Source: Synechococcus sp. Cruz-7E5
GTDB taxonomy: Bacteria; Cyanobacteriota; Cyanobacteriia; PCC-6307; Cyanobiaceae
Assembly: GCF_024345995.1 (NCBI RefSeq)
Contig: NZ_JAGQCE010000013.1
Coordinates: 26,341 to 90,340, forward strand
Direction: 5' to 3'
Length of the DNA stretch: 64,000 nt
Position numbers and translations under genes: made by a program
Notes under the pieces: generated by a model
Seen by the model: only the letters and a program-made list of their open reading frames with translations
Told to the model about the DNA's origin: nothing
Database searches by the model: none
Shown here: positions 33,581 through 42,045 of the stretch, one piece after another
Numbering within the stretch: position 1 is the first letter of the stretch
Layout of the letters: each line of letters starts with the position of its first letter

Positions 33581-33951
33581 AGGGCTCGATCGTGCTGGCT
33601 GCCGACGATCCAGCGGCACTGGCCTGTTTCTATGGCTCCCTGCTTGCGGTGGAGCCTCAGCAGGGCCTGAGCGAATCCCACTGGCGGGTGGCCTGGCCTG
33701 CCGGAGGGTTCCTGGAGATCTATGCCCCGTCGAGCAGCCGGCCCCAGCCCCGGCAATTGGGCCGTGTGGCGCTGTGCCTGCAACGCCACGCCGAAGGCGG
33801 TGATCCCACCCAGGTGCTCCACGACTGGATTGGGCAGTCAACAGCCCAGGGGGCATCGCTGCTCACACCCCCGCGGCAGGAACCGTTCGGGGTGGAAGCC
33901 TGGCTACTTGATCCGGAGGGCAACCGCCTGCTGTTGCTGGTACAGGACTGA
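33577..33951 (+). CDS. Glyoxalase/VOC-fold protein
   Basis: 124 aa, ATG 33577 overlapping the CDGSH stop. VOC pattern: SIVLAADDPAALACFYGSLL in the first unit and EAWLLDPEGNRLLLLVQ in the second, with FLEIYAP as a possible metal-ligand strand. Members include glyoxalases, dioxygenases and resistance proteins. Nothing narrows the substrate here. Confidence 0.75.
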   Translation: MKGSIVLAADDPAALACFYGSLLAVEPQQGLSESHWRVAWPAGGFLEIYAPSSSRPQPRQLGRVALCLQRHAEGGDPTQVLHDWIGQSTAQGASLLTPPRQEPFGVEAWLLDPEGNRLLLLVQD

Positions 33952-34080
33952 GACCGGCCGCGCAGCCGCTGCTCCTGAATCCGGCGCCACGCCATCAATT
34001 TTGTAGCTGCTCACACAATTGAAGCGTTGCATGAATGGCTTCCGAACTACCGGAAAAGCTCTGTCAAGCCCGATCCACAG

Positions 34081-35472
34081 TTATGACCCCACCAGCTTCG
34101 CCAGCAGTTGGGTCCCGGCACCGATGGCTGCAGCTGCGCCAATCAGCTGCAGCACACTCCAGCGCAGTTTCACCAGGACCAGCAGGGCGAGGGCCACCAC
34201 CAGTGCTGCTGCGGGATCCATGCGTCCGTTGGGCCAGAGCACCGGTCCGGCCAAGAACACCGCCAGGCTGGCGATCACCCCCACCACAGCCGCTGTGATC
34301 GCTGTGAGCGGTGCGCCCAGGCGCAGGTCGCCGCGGCTGGCCTCCACAAGCGGCGCCCCGGTCAGGATGAATCCGAAGGACGGAAGAAAGGTGAACCACA
34401 CCGTGACCAGGGTGGCGGCGGCGGCGGCGGGCCAGCTGCCCTCAGTGCTGTTCCAGCCGCCCATGAACCCCACGAAGGCCACCACCATGATCAGCGGGCC
34501 CGGGGTGGTTTCCCCCAGTGCCAGGCCATCGACCATCTGGCCGGCTGAGAGCCAGCCGAACTGCTCCACCGCCCCCTGGGCCACATAGGGCAGCACGGCA
34601 TAGGCCCCACCGAAGCTCAGCAGGGCCACCCGGGAGAAAAAGCGGGCCATCAGCGCGAGGTTGCCGTTCCAGCCGCCGGCAGCGGTGAGCAGCGCCAGGG
34701 GAATCAGCAAGGCCATTCCCCAGGCCAGCAGGGTGAGTGCCAGGCGGCGGCGGCTGAAGCGGGCGTGCTCCGGGGTCGAGGTGTGGTCTCCGTGGATGGG
34801 CTCCTCCTCTGGCATGCCTGCGCTTGATGTCGGGCTACTGGACTGCTGAGGGGGTGGGGCTGAATGACCTGGCACCAGCAACAGCCCCGATCGCCAGCGG
34901 CCTACCACCAGGCCGCAGAGGGCTGCCCCCACCACCACCAGTGGATAGGGAAGCTGCAACACCGCCAAGGCCAGAAACGCCGCGACGGCAATGCCGATCA
35001 GCACAGGGGTTCGCAGGGTGCGCAGGCCCAGCCGCCAGGCCGCCACCAGCACGATCGCCAGCACGGTCGGCTTGAGCACGGCAAACACCGAAACGAGCAG
35101 GGGCAGCTGGCCCCAGAGGGCATAGACCGTGGCCAGGGCCGTGAGCACCAGCACCGAGGGGGCCAGGAACAGCCCACCGGCGATCAGGCCACCAGGCACC
35201 CCATGCATCAGCCAGCCCAGATAGGTGGCCAGCTGGGTGGCCTCCGGACCGGGCAGAAGCATGCAGTAGTTGAGGGCATGCAGGAAGCGCCGCTCGCTCA
35301 ACCAGCGCCGCCGCTCCACCAGCTCCCGGTGCAACAGGGCGATCTGCCCGGCGGGCCCACCGAAGCTCACCAGCCCGAGCTTCAGCCAGAAACGCGACGC
35401 CTCGCTCAGGCTCACGGCTGAGGTCGGAGCAGCCGATTGCGTGGTCAGAGCTGGCGTTAGCGAGCTGGTCAT
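34081..35472 (-). CDS. chrA: Chromate/sulfate-type transporter, ChrA family (two-domain long form)
   Basis: 463 aa from ATG 35472 (MTSSLTPALTTQSAAP). Two homologous CHR halves: FWLKLGLVSFGGPAGQIALL with LPGPEATQLATYLGWLMHG in the first, and RVALLSFGGAYAVLPYVAQG with GETTPGPLIMVVAFVGFMGG in the second, about ten helices in all. ChrA exports chromate. A cyanobacterial relative (SrpC) is sulfur-regulated. Its start overlaps the amidotransferase stop, and the sulfate transporter genes lie immediately upstream. Confidence 0.93.
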   Translation of the reverse strand: MTSSLTPALTTQSAAPTSAVSLSEASRFWLKLGLVSFGGPAGQIALLHRELVERRRWLSERRFLHALNYCMLLPGPEATQLATYLGWLMHGVPGGLIAGGLFLAPSVLVLTALATVYALWGQLPLLVSVFAVLKPTVLAIVLVAAWRLGLRTLRTPVLIGIAVAAFLALAVLQLPYPLVVVGAALCGLVVGRWRSGLLLVPGHSAPPPQQSSSPTSSAGMPEEEPIHGDHTSTPEHARFSRRRLALTLLAWGMALLIPLALLTAAGGWNGNLALMARFFSRVALLSFGGAYAVLPYVAQGAVEQFGWLSAGQMVDGLALGETTPGPLIMVVAFVGFMGGWNSTEGSWPAAAAATLVTVWFTFLPSFGFILTGAPLVEASRGDLRLGAPLTAITAAVVGVIASLAVFLAGPVLWPNGRMDPAAALVVALALLVLVKLRWSVLQLIGAAAAIGAGTQLLAKLVGS

Positions 35473-36314
35473 GCCAGACCGATCCGGTTTGGGGCCACAA
35501 CAAGATCCCCACCCCAATCGCATGGGGATCTTGTTGTGGCGCTGCTGCGCTGACGGATCTCGCCGTCGATCAGCAGCATGGATTCTCCGAGCTGGAAGGG
35601 CTGCCACAGCTCATCGGTGGTGAGTGGCTCCGTGCTCAGGATCGTCACCACATCATGGGCCGTGGTGAGTGTGGAGAAATCAACCTGAAGGGGCGCATCG
35701 GCCAGGGTGGCGGTACGGAAGGGGGCCCGGCGGGTGAGCCAGTGCAACCGGGTGGTGGCGGTGGCAAACAGCCACTGGCCATTGCTGATCAGGGCATTGA
35801 AGGTGCCGCGCTGGGCCAGCTGGGCGGCGCAGCGATGCAGGAGGGCGAACAGGGCAGCGGCATCCTCTGGATCCACCCGGGCCCGGTCAAGCTGCTCGAG
35901 AATCCAGCAGAAGGCGGCCTCGCTGTCGGTGGAGCCGAACGGGCGGTAGCGAACGCCCAGGGGGATCTCGCCCTTGAGGTCACCGTTGTGAGCGAACACC
36001 CAGCTCTGATCCTGCCAGGTGCGGCAGAAGGGATGGCAGTTTTCCAGGGCCACCACCCCGCGGGTCGCCTGACGGATGTGGGCGATGCTCACCAGAGCCT
36101 TGGCAGGGCTTTCAGACAGTTGATTCGCCAGGGCGGAGAAGGCGGCCGGGGCGTCCTCTCGCAGCAGGGTGAGGCCATGGCCAGTGGGGCTGAAACTGGC
36201 CAGCCCCCAGCCATCGGCGTGCTCGCCGGTGACACCACCGCGGCGACTGAGGCCCCGAAAGGAAAAGCCCATGTCGGTGGGGGTGTTGGCGTTGAGGGCC
36301 AGCAGCTCACACAT
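35469..36314 (-). CDS. Class II glutamine amidotransferase (YafJ-like)
   Basis: 281 aa from ATG 36314. The N-terminal nucleophile Cys2 follows Met (MCELLALNANTPTDMGFSF). Ntn-fold marks include GEHADGWGLASF, AHIRQATRG and FAHNGDLKG. A stand-alone domain that hydrolyses glutamine or a gamma-glutamyl-like substrate. The last 30 residues (after LLIDGEIRQRSS) look unlike the family and are encoded by the 17-bp inverted repeat region, suggesting stop-codon loss and read-through to the chrA start. It lies 7 bp after sbpA. Confidence 0.87.
   Translation of the reverse strand: MCELLALNANTPTDMGFSFRGLSRRGGVTGEHADGWGLASFSPTGHGLTLLREDAPAAFSALANQLSESPAKALVSIAHIRQATRGVVALENCHPFCRTWQDQSWVFAHNGDLKGEIPLGVRYRPFGSTDSEAAFCWILEQLDRARVDPEDAAALFALLHRCAAQLAQRGTFNALISNGQWLFATATTRLHWLTRRAPFRTATLADAPLQVDFSTLTTAHDVVTILSTEPLTTDELWQPFQLGESMLLIDGEIRQRSSATTRSPCDWGGDLVVAPNRIGLA
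35494..35540. repeat. Perfect 17-bp inverted repeat at the amidotransferase 3' end
   Basis: GCCACAACAAGATCCCC (35494-35510) and its exact reverse complement (35524-35540) are separated by 13 nt. It lies inside the last codons of the amidotransferase reading frame, 22 bp before the chrA ATG. There is no T-run, so as RNA it would be a very stable hairpin in the coding/intercistronic boundary rather than a classic terminator. Confidence 0.9.
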
Positions 36315-36321
36315 GGCCGGA

Positions 36322-37362
36322 TTAGCGGGTTTTGGCGAAGAGACGATCCCAGAGTCCGTCTTTGCCAAAGAACTCCTTGTTCACCAGGTCCCAGCCTCCG
36401 AAGTCCTGCACAGTGAAGAACTGCTTGACGGGGGCAAAGCGATCCTTTACTCGTGACCAGATCGTGGGGTTGGTGGGGCGGAATCCCTCCTCGGCAAAGA
36501 TGGCCTGCGCCTCTTCTGAGAATAGATACTGGGCAAGGGCTTCTGCGGCCTTACGGGTGCCTTTTCGTTCCACATTCTTGTCGACCACGGCGACCGGACC
36601 CTCAATGCGGATGTTCACTTCTGGCACCAAGAATGGATCTTTGAGATCACCGGTCCTGGTGGCAAGGATGGCCTCGTTTTCGTAGTTCAGAAGCACATCA
36701 CCCTGGCCTTTCTTGAGGAACACGTCGGAGGCTTCTCGCGCATCCTTGGGCAGATTGTCAACGTTCTTGTACACGCTGGCAACATAGGCCTCGGCCTGCT
36801 GTTGGTTGCCTCCCGTCTGGGTCACCGAGCCCCAGAGGCCCAGGAAGTTCCAGCGGGCACCGCCTGAAGTTTTGGGATTGGCTGTCACCACCGTGATGCC
36901 TGGCTTGATCAGATCGGCCCAGGAGGCGATCTGCTTGGGGTTGCCCGGACGGGTCAGGAAAGCCACCGTGGAGTTGGTGATGATGCTGTTGTTGGGCAAC
37001 TCCTTCTCCCAGCCGGCATCCAACAGTCCCGATTCCTCGAGCTTGAGTACGTCGGCCGAGAGGGCCAGGGTCACCACATCGGCATCGAGGCCATCGATCA
37101 CCGCCCGGGTCTGGGTGCCTGAGCCGCCGTAACTGGTTTTGATCTCCAGCTCCTGGCCCGTTTTGGCTTTCCATTCCGAGATGAACTTGGGAATGATCCG
37201 GTCGTAAGCCCCCTTGGTGACGGCGTAACTCACAAGCAGCAGCTGTTGTTGACCGTCCGGGTCGCCAGTGCCGGAGCTTTGCGGCGGGCCACCGCAGCCG
37301 GCCAGGAGGACCAGAGAGCCAGCCGCAAGCAGGGGTGAGAGGCACTGAGAGAACTTAGCCAC
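36322..37362 (-). CDS. sbpA: Sulfate-binding lipoprotein SbpA, first copy
   Basis: 346 aa with a lipobox (VLLAGCGG). Sulfate/thiosulfate-binding motifs: SYAVTKGAYDRIIPKF, TSYGGSGTQTRAVIDGL, NPKTSGGARWNFLGLWG and QGDVLLNYENEAI. It is the periplasmic receptor of the CysTWA importer encoded 4 kb away. It differs from the paralogue upstream in being a lipoprotein with a longer C-terminal tail. Promoter motif at 37391-37407. Confidence 0.94.
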   Translation of the reverse strand: MAKFSQCLSPLLAAGSLVLLAGCGGPPQSSGTGDPDGQQQLLLVSYAVTKGAYDRIIPKFISEWKAKTGQELEIKTSYGGSGTQTRAVIDGLDADVVTLALSADVLKLEESGLLDAGWEKELPNNSIITNSTVAFLTRPGNPKQIASWADLIKPGITVVTANPKTSGGARWNFLGLWGSVTQTGGNQQQAEAYVASVYKNVDNLPKDAREASDVFLKKGQGDVLLNYENEAILATRTGDLKDPFLVPEVNIRIEGPVAVVDKNVERKGTRKAAEALAQYLFSEEAQAIFAEEGFRPTNPTIWSRVKDRFAPVKQFFTVQDFGGWDLVNKEFFGKDGLWDRLFAKTR

Positions 37363-37390
37363 GTTTTCCGGTCGGAAATTCGAAGATCAG

Positions 37391-37407
37391 AATACCACGG
37401 TTATCCG
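37391..37407 (-). promoter_or_regulatory. GNTAACCGT motif before sbpA (copy 1)
   Basis: Minus strand reads CGGATAACCGTGGTATT 30 bp before the sbpA ATG. Nearly the same sequence, CGGCTAACCGTTGTATA, precedes cysT. TATTCT after the motif could be a -10 box. Confidence 0.5.
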
Positions 37408-37464
37408 ACCGGTGAGACGTCCATACGAGGCGCCTTGGCCTGGTGGGCTCGGGGCGGCTTCCCT

Positions 37465-38526
37465 TCAGCGGGTCCTGGCGAAGATCTGATCCCAGGTCCC
37501 GCCTTTGCCGAAGAACTTCTTGTCGACGCCCGCCCAGCCACCGAAATCACTCACCTTGAAGAAGCTCGCGTTCTGGAACTTGCCTCTGGCATAGGCCTTG
37601 CCTTGAGGGGTCACGGGGCGGAAGCCGTTGTCCACGAAGATCTTCTGGGCCTGCGGTGTATAGAGAAACTTCACGAAAGCCTCCGCCACCTTGCGGCTGC
37701 CGCGACGATCCACCACCTTGTCCACCACGGTGACGGGCTGCTCCGTCAAAATGTTGGGGCTGAATAACTTGTAGGGCGTCGTCCACTCCCCTTTCTGCTT
37801 GGCCAGAATCGCTTCTGTTTCCCAGTTCAGCAGCACATCGCCTTGCTTGCGCTTGATGAACAGATCGGTGGCCTCGCGGGCGTCCTTGGGCAGCACCTCG
37901 GCATTCTTGTAGACGCCCGTGATGAAGTTGCGGGCCTGAGCTTCCGAGCCACCCGAGCGGGTGATGGCGCCCCAGAGGGCCAGGAAGTTCCAGCGGGCTC
38001 CGCCAGAGGTCTTCGGGTTGGCCGTGACCACGTCAACGTTCTTGTTGTCGAGGTCTCGCCAGTTATTGATTTTCTTGGGATTGCCGGGACGTACGAAAGC
38101 CACCACGGTGGAGTTGATGGGTGTGGAGTTGTTCGGGTTTTCCTTTTCCCAGCCTGGTTTGATCAGGCCTGCTTGCTGGATCTTGGTCACGTCAGCGGCC
38201 ATGGCCAGGCTGACCACATCGGCTTCCAGCCCATCAATCACCGCACGGGTCTGGGAGCCGGAGCCGCCGTAACTGCCCTTGAAGGTGACGGTCTGCCCCG
38301 ATTTCTTCTTCCAATCATCAGAGAACAGCTTGAAGATCTTGTCGTAGGCGTTCTTGGTCACGGCATAGGACACAACAGTGAGGGTCTGCGACTTCGGCGC
38401 CTGCTGGGCCTCAGCTTGAGAGGCGTCAAAGGTGGTGGCTGCCGCCACGGCCAGGGGCAGGGCAGCGAGCCCTGTCAGTAGAAGCTGCCGGCGACGCAGG
38501 GGCTCGGGAGAAGGAATCGTATCCAC
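37465..38526 (-). CDS. sbpA: Sulfate-binding protein SbpA, second copy
   Basis: 353 aa from GTG 38526 (start MDTIPSPEPLRRRQLLLTG). Twin-Arg-like/Sec signal with cleavage near ASQAEA. Same receptor motifs as copy 1: SYAVTKNAYDKIFKLF, KGSYGGSGSQTRAVIDGL, NPKTSGGARWNFLALWG, KQGDVLLNWETEAI. No lipobox, so soluble and periplasmic. The longer frame to 38595 crosses the promoter. The tandem copies share about half of their residues by eye. Divergent from the Rrf2 regulator; a 9-bp hairpin (GCCGGTGTG/CACACCGGC, 38574-38599) lies in its upstream region. Confidence 0.94.
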   Translation of the reverse strand: MDTIPSPEPLRRRQLLLTGLAALPLAVAAATTFDASQAEAQQAPKSQTLTVVSYAVTKNAYDKIFKLFSDDWKKKSGQTVTFKGSYGGSGSQTRAVIDGLEADVVSLAMAADVTKIQQAGLIKPGWEKENPNNSTPINSTVVAFVRPGNPKKINNWRDLDNKNVDVVTANPKTSGGARWNFLALWGAITRSGGSEAQARNFITGVYKNAEVLPKDAREATDLFIKRKQGDVLLNWETEAILAKQKGEWTTPYKLFSPNILTEQPVTVVDKVVDRRGSRKVAEAFVKFLYTPQAQKIFVDNGFRPVTPQGKAYARGKFQNASFFKVSDFGGWAGVDKKFFGKGGTWDQIFARTR

Positions 38527-38618
38527 GGTTTGTCGATCGGGAACTTGCGCAAAGTAAGCCTGCCCCTGCCTGGGCCGGTGTGGCCCGGGGCACACCGGCT
38601 TGTGGGTCTATTCCCTAT

Positions 38619-38638
38619 CTGCTAACCGTTCTTTCTGG
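38619..38638 (+). promoter_or_regulatory. GNTAACCGT motif between sbpA copy 2 and the Rrf2 gene
   Basis: CTGCTAACCGTTCTTTCTGG, 30 bp before the Rrf2 ATG. It is preceded by TATTCCC, as is the copy before cysT (spacing differs by one base). A possible shared operator for sulfur-responsive control of both divergent genes. Confidence 0.5.
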
Positions 38639-38667
38639 TAGGCTTGCTGAGCGATCTCGATCCAGCC

Positions 38668-39099
38668 ATGGCCTTCAGCGCCAAAACGGAATACGGACTG
38701 GTGGCTTTGATCGACCTGGCCGCGGCTTTTTCCTCTGGAGAGCTGGTGCAGGTGGGTGAGGTCAGCCGCCGCCATGGGCTGCCCGAGCGGTACCTCGAGC
38801 AGATGCTCACGGCACTGCGCAAGGGGGGATACCTCAACAGCATCCGCGGGCCCCGTGGGGGCTTTCAGCTGAGCAGGCCACCAGAGCAGATCACCATCGC
38901 GGAGGTGGAGGAGTGCCTGGAAGGCGAAGCCCGCTCTGAGCGCCAGGGTGATCGTCAGGATGCCGGGTTTCGCGTGCTCAAGGGCCTGGCCCAGCGGGCC
39001 GAGCAGGCCCGGACAGCCGTGCTGCAGTCCACAACCTTGGCCCATCTGCTGCTGGAACGGGACAGCCTGCAGCAGCCGGCGCCGATGTTCTACATCTGA
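38668..39099 (+). CDS. Rrf2-family transcriptional regulator without Fe-S cysteines (CymR-like)
   Basis: 143 aa from ATG 38668. Rrf2 winged helix: SAKTEYGLVALIDLAAAF, VGEVSRRHGLPERYLEQMLT, ALRKGGYLNSIRGPRGGFQL. Only one Cys is present (EECLEG), so it cannot hold the cluster of IscR or NsrR. Cys-poor Rrf2 proteins such as B. subtilis CymR control sulfur assimilation, which fits its position between sbpA and cysR. DNA target and ligand are inferred only. Confidence 0.88.
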   Translation: MAFSAKTEYGLVALIDLAAAFSSGELVQVGEVSRRHGLPERYLEQMLTALRKGGYLNSIRGPRGGFQLSRPPEQITIAEVEECLEGEARSERQGDRQDAGFRVLKGLAQRAEQARTAVLQSTTLAHLLLERDSLQQPAPMFYI

Positions 39100-39274
39100 G
39101 ACCAGCGCGCCCCTGTTCGTGTGCCTGGAAATACCGGTACACCTATCGGAATTAGGGTATACTGCGAGCCAGTTGCTTGCCCGCCATGGCCTGTTGTCTG
39201 CGAATGCCCCTGCTGGTCGCTCTGTCAGTGCCCGAACAGCCGCCCAATCGCCCGCGAACCCGCTGACGTCTTCT

Positions 39275-39817
39275 TTGCTCAAGCAGCCCTTGCAGTTCAC
39301 GCTCCATCCCAAGGACGTCCTCCCTGAAGGGATGGGCTGGCGCCTGCATGAGGGCTATGTACGGTCTGCGAGTTGGGATCTCGAAGGCGAGTGCATCGCC
39401 CTGGGCCTATGGGGCCCTGGTGATGTGATCACATCAGAAAATCCTGTGGTCCAGCCGTTGGAGTTGCAGTGCCTCACCACCGTGGTGGTGGAGCACATCG
39501 AGCTCGATTCCCGTGATCAACACCAACACCTGCGGCGCGAGCGCCAGATGCTGGCTGAGCTCCTCACCATCCAGCGCATCCGCTCCGGCGAACGCCGTCT
39601 ACTCACGCTGTTGAGCTGGATTGGCCAGTCCCATGGCCAGGTCAACCGCCACGGCTGCCGCCTCTCGCTCAGTGAGCTCAATCTCACCCACCAGGCCCTG
39701 GCTGATCTGTGCGGCTTGACCCGGGTCACGGTGACCAAGCTGCTCTGCCGCTTTCGCGCTGAGGGCCGGTTGTTGGCCGTGGGCGACAGCGACCTGTTGA
39801 TCCCCCTCCAGCCATGA
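39275..39817 (+). CDS. cysR: Crp/Fnr-family regulator, CysR-like
   Basis: 180 aa from TTG 39275, a tentative start; TTG 39194 and ATG 39331 are alternatives. Truncated effector domain (LPEGMGWRLHEGYVRSASWD, LGLWGPGDVITSENP) then the C-terminal HTH LNLTHQALADLCGLTRVTVT, KLLCRFRAEGRLL. CysR is the Crp-type activator of sulfate uptake genes in cyanobacteria, and the location in this sulfate cluster supports the name. A promoter-like TATACT lies at 39158-39163. The cNMP-ligand residues are not evident. Confidence 0.78.
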   Translation: MLKQPLQFTLHPKDVLPEGMGWRLHEGYVRSASWDLEGECIALGLWGPGDVITSENPVVQPLELQCLTTVVVEHIELDSRDQHQHLRRERQMLAELLTIQRIRSGERRLLTLLSWIGQSHGQVNRHGCRLSLSELNLTHQALADLCGLTRVTVTKLLCRFRAEGRLLAVGDSDLLIPLQP

Positions 39818-40005
39818 CCATCCACACTCCTCCCTGGTGCCTGCACTGGGACCGTGACGGCGAGTTGGCGGCAGGCGATCGCCAGGATCTCCTGATCACG
39901 CTTGTTGTTCGAGAGCATGAAAGGGCGCCAGGAGGAATCCCCCCAGGGCCGGAGTTCAGATGCGTCTTCAACGAACAGGCCCTGCCCATGGGCACTCGGC
40001 CCTGA
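39814..40005 (+). CDS. Possible small protein overlapping the cysR stop
   Basis: 63 aa, ATG overlapping the cysR TGA by four bases (ATGA). MTIHTPPWCLHWDRDGELAA and the rest match no family I know. It ends just before the convergent cysA stop. The coupling overlap is the only support. Confidence 0.3.
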   Translation: MTIHTPPWCLHWDRDGELAAGDRQDLLITLVVREHERAPGGIPPGPEFRCVFNEQALPMGTRP

Positions 40006-40008
40006 GGC

Positions 40009-41031
40009 TCAAATCACAAAGTCCGGCACAAAGGTGCGGGTTTCACGGCTGGTGATGTGAAGGGCATCACCGGCCTTGAGCTCGCGGTAATCGATCCGCT
40101 CGCGCGGGAGTTGGGCCACCACAACCTCTCCACTGGCGAGGGTGAGTTCGGCCTGGATGTCACGGCCCATGTGGGTGAGCCGGCACAACACAGCGGGCAC
40201 ACTGCCGCTCTGGGGGCTGCGGTGCAGCTCCAGATCGTGGGGGCGGATGAAGAGATCGCCGCCTTGACCATCTTCTCCTGAGCGTTCAGCAGCGGCCAGG
40301 GGCACGTGCGGCGGCAGCACGTTCACGGCACCCACAAAGCTCATCACAAAGGGGCTGGCTGGCTGGTCGTAAATCTCAGCTGGGCTGCCGATCTGCTCGA
40401 TCTTGCCGTGGTTCATCACCACGATGCGATCGGCCACCTCCATGGCTTCTTCCTGGTCGTGGGTGACGATCACCGTGGTGACGTGCATCTCGTCGTGGAG
40501 GTTGCGCAGCCAGCCGCGAAGCTCCTTGCGCACCTTGGCATCGAGGGCGCTGAACGGTTCATCGAGCAGCAGGACCCGTGGCTTCACCGCCATGGCCCGG
40601 GCCAGGGCCACCCGTTGGCGCTGGCCGCCGGAGAGCTGGGACGGGTAGCGGTTGCCAAAGCCCTGCAGCTGCACCAGCTCCAGCAGCTCATCCACGCGCC
40701 GGCGGATCGCCTCGTGCTTCCAGCCGCGCAGCTCAAGACCGAAGCCCACGTTCTGACGCACCGTGCGGTGCTTGAAGAGTGCGAAGTGCTGGAACACAAA
40801 TCCCACCTGGCGCTCCTGCACCGAACGGCTGGTGGTTTCTTCCCCAGTGATCCAGATGCGGCCGGTATCGATCTCCTCCAGGCCTGCGATCAGGCGTAAA
40901 AGCGTGCTTTTGCCAGAGCCGGAGGGGCCGAGCAGTGCCACCAGCGAGCCGGTCTCAACATCAAGGCTGACGTTGTCGACCGCCCGGAACGTGCCGAACT
41001 CCTTGCTCACGCCAGCAACGCGGATGCCCAT
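40009..41031 (-). CDS. cysA: Sulfate ABC transporter ATP-binding protein CysA
   Basis: 340 aa from ATG 41031 ([19 protein letters not shown]). Walker [19 protein letters not shown], signature [17 protein letters not shown], Walker [21 protein letters not shown]-loop [16 protein letters not shown]-terminal TOBE-like regulatory domain ([14 protein letters not shown]) is typical of CysA. Divergent from cysT across a 112-bp shared promoter region. Confidence 0.96.
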   Translation of the reverse strand: MGIRVAGVSKEFGTFRAVDNVSLDVETGSLVALLGPSGSGKSTLLRLIAGLEEIDTGRIWITGEETTSRSVQERQVGFVFQHFALFKHRTVRQNVGFGLELRGWKHEAIRRRVDELLELVQLQGFGNRYPSQLSGGQRQRVALARAMAVKPRVLLLDEPFSALDAKVRKELRGWLRNLHDEMHVTTVIVTHDQEEAMEVADRIVVMNHGKIEQIGSPAEIYDQPASPFVMSFVGAVNVLPPHVPLAAAERSGEDGQGGDLFIRPHDLELHRSPQSGSVPAVLCRLTHMGRDIQAELTLASGEVVVAQLPRERIDYRELKAGDALHITSRETRTFVPDFVI

Positions 41032-41087
41032 GGCAGGGGAAAACAGGTGAGGTGACGACAGCTTACAGCATATCCACATATTCCCAC

Positions 41088-41118
41088 CGGCTAACCGTTG
41101 TATAAATCGGCAAACGGT
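41088..41118. promoter_or_regulatory. Dyad operator in the cysA/cysT intergenic region
   Basis: CGGCTAACCGTTGTATAAA followed by CAAACGGTG gives an inverted pair ACCGTT (41094-41099) and AACGGT (41113-41118). It is the best-defined of the three GNTAACCGT sites, centred between cysA (minus) and cysT (plus). A CysR or Rrf2 binding site is the natural hypothesis. Confidence 0.55.
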
Positions 41119-41143
41119 GATACGGTCCCACGGACCTGATCCC

Positions 41144-42016
41144 ATGCCTCCATCCATGGCCTCTGTCTCTACGGCCCGCCTCAGGCGCCCAGCGCTTCCC
41201 AGCTGGCTGCAGCTCAGTTGGTCCTGGCGAATCACCTGGCTCTACCTGGCCCTGGTGCTGTTCCTGCCCCTGGGGGCCATGGCCCTGAAGGCCGCTGCGG
41301 TCGGCCCTGTCCAGTTCTGGCAGCTGGCCACCACAGATGAAGCGTTGGCGACCTACCGAATCAGCTTCGGGTTGGCGCTGGTGGCCGCCCTTCTCAATGG
41401 GGTGTTCGGTGTGGTGATCGCCTGGGCGCTGGTGCGCTGCTCCTTCTTCGGCCGGCGCTTGCTCGATTCACTGATCGATCTTCCCTTTGCACTGCCTACC
41501 GCTGTGGCGGGCCTGGCGCTGGCATCGATCTACAGCTCCAATGGCTGGCTTGGGGCCCCGCTCTATGCCCTCTTCGGCCTGAAGGTGTCCTTCACCTGGC
41601 TGGGGGTGGGTATCGCGATGATGTTCATCTCTCTGCCGTTTGTGGTGCGCAGCGTGGAGCCAGTGCTGGAAGCCCTTGAGCGCGAGCAGGAGGAAGCGGC
41701 CTGGTGCCTCGGCGCCAGCCCTCGCCAGACCCTGCTCAAAGTGGTGCTGCCCCAGCTGATGCCAGCGATCCTGGCTGGCGTGGCCCAGGGCTACAGCCGC
41801 GCTGTGGGCGAATACGGCTCTGTGGTGATGATTTCCTCCAATGTGCCCTTCAAGGACCTCATTACCCCCACCTTGATCATCCAGAAGCTGGAGGAATACG
41901 ACTTCTCCTCAGCAACGGTGATCGGCATGGTGATGCTGATGTTCTCTCTTGTGAGCCTGCTGGTGATCAACGGGCTGCAGGTGTGGGGCCGGCACTGGGA
42001 AGCCAATCCCGCTTAG
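41144..42016 (+). CDS. cysT: Sulfate ABC transporter permease CysT (CysU)
   Basis: 290 aa from ATG 41144 ([15 protein letters not shown]). Six membrane helices and the EAA cytoplasmic loop [20 protein letters not shown]. Also [20 protein letters not shown] and [20 protein letters not shown], both characteristic of CysT. Pairs with CysW to form the inner-membrane channel. Confidence 0.96.
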   Translation: MPPSMASVSTARLRRPALPSWLQLSWSWRITWLYLALVLFLPLGAMALKAAAVGPVQFWQLATTDEALATYRISFGLALVAALLNGVFGVVIAWALVRCSFFGRRLLDSLIDLPFALPTAVAGLALASIYSSNGWLGAPLYALFGLKVSFTWLGVGIAMMFISLPFVVRSVEPVLEALEREQEEAAWCLGASPRQTLLKVVLPQLMPAILAGVAQGYSRAVGEYGSVVMISSNVPFKDLITPTLIIQKLEEYDFSSATVIGMVMLMFSLVSLLVINGLQVWGRHWEANPA

Positions 42017-42045
42017 TCCTTCTGATCCCCCCTGCTGTTTTCCCC

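Noticed and set aside
38668..39099. IscR- or NsrR-type Fe-S regulator
   Set aside because: Only one Cys in the protein, so the three-Cys cluster site is absent.
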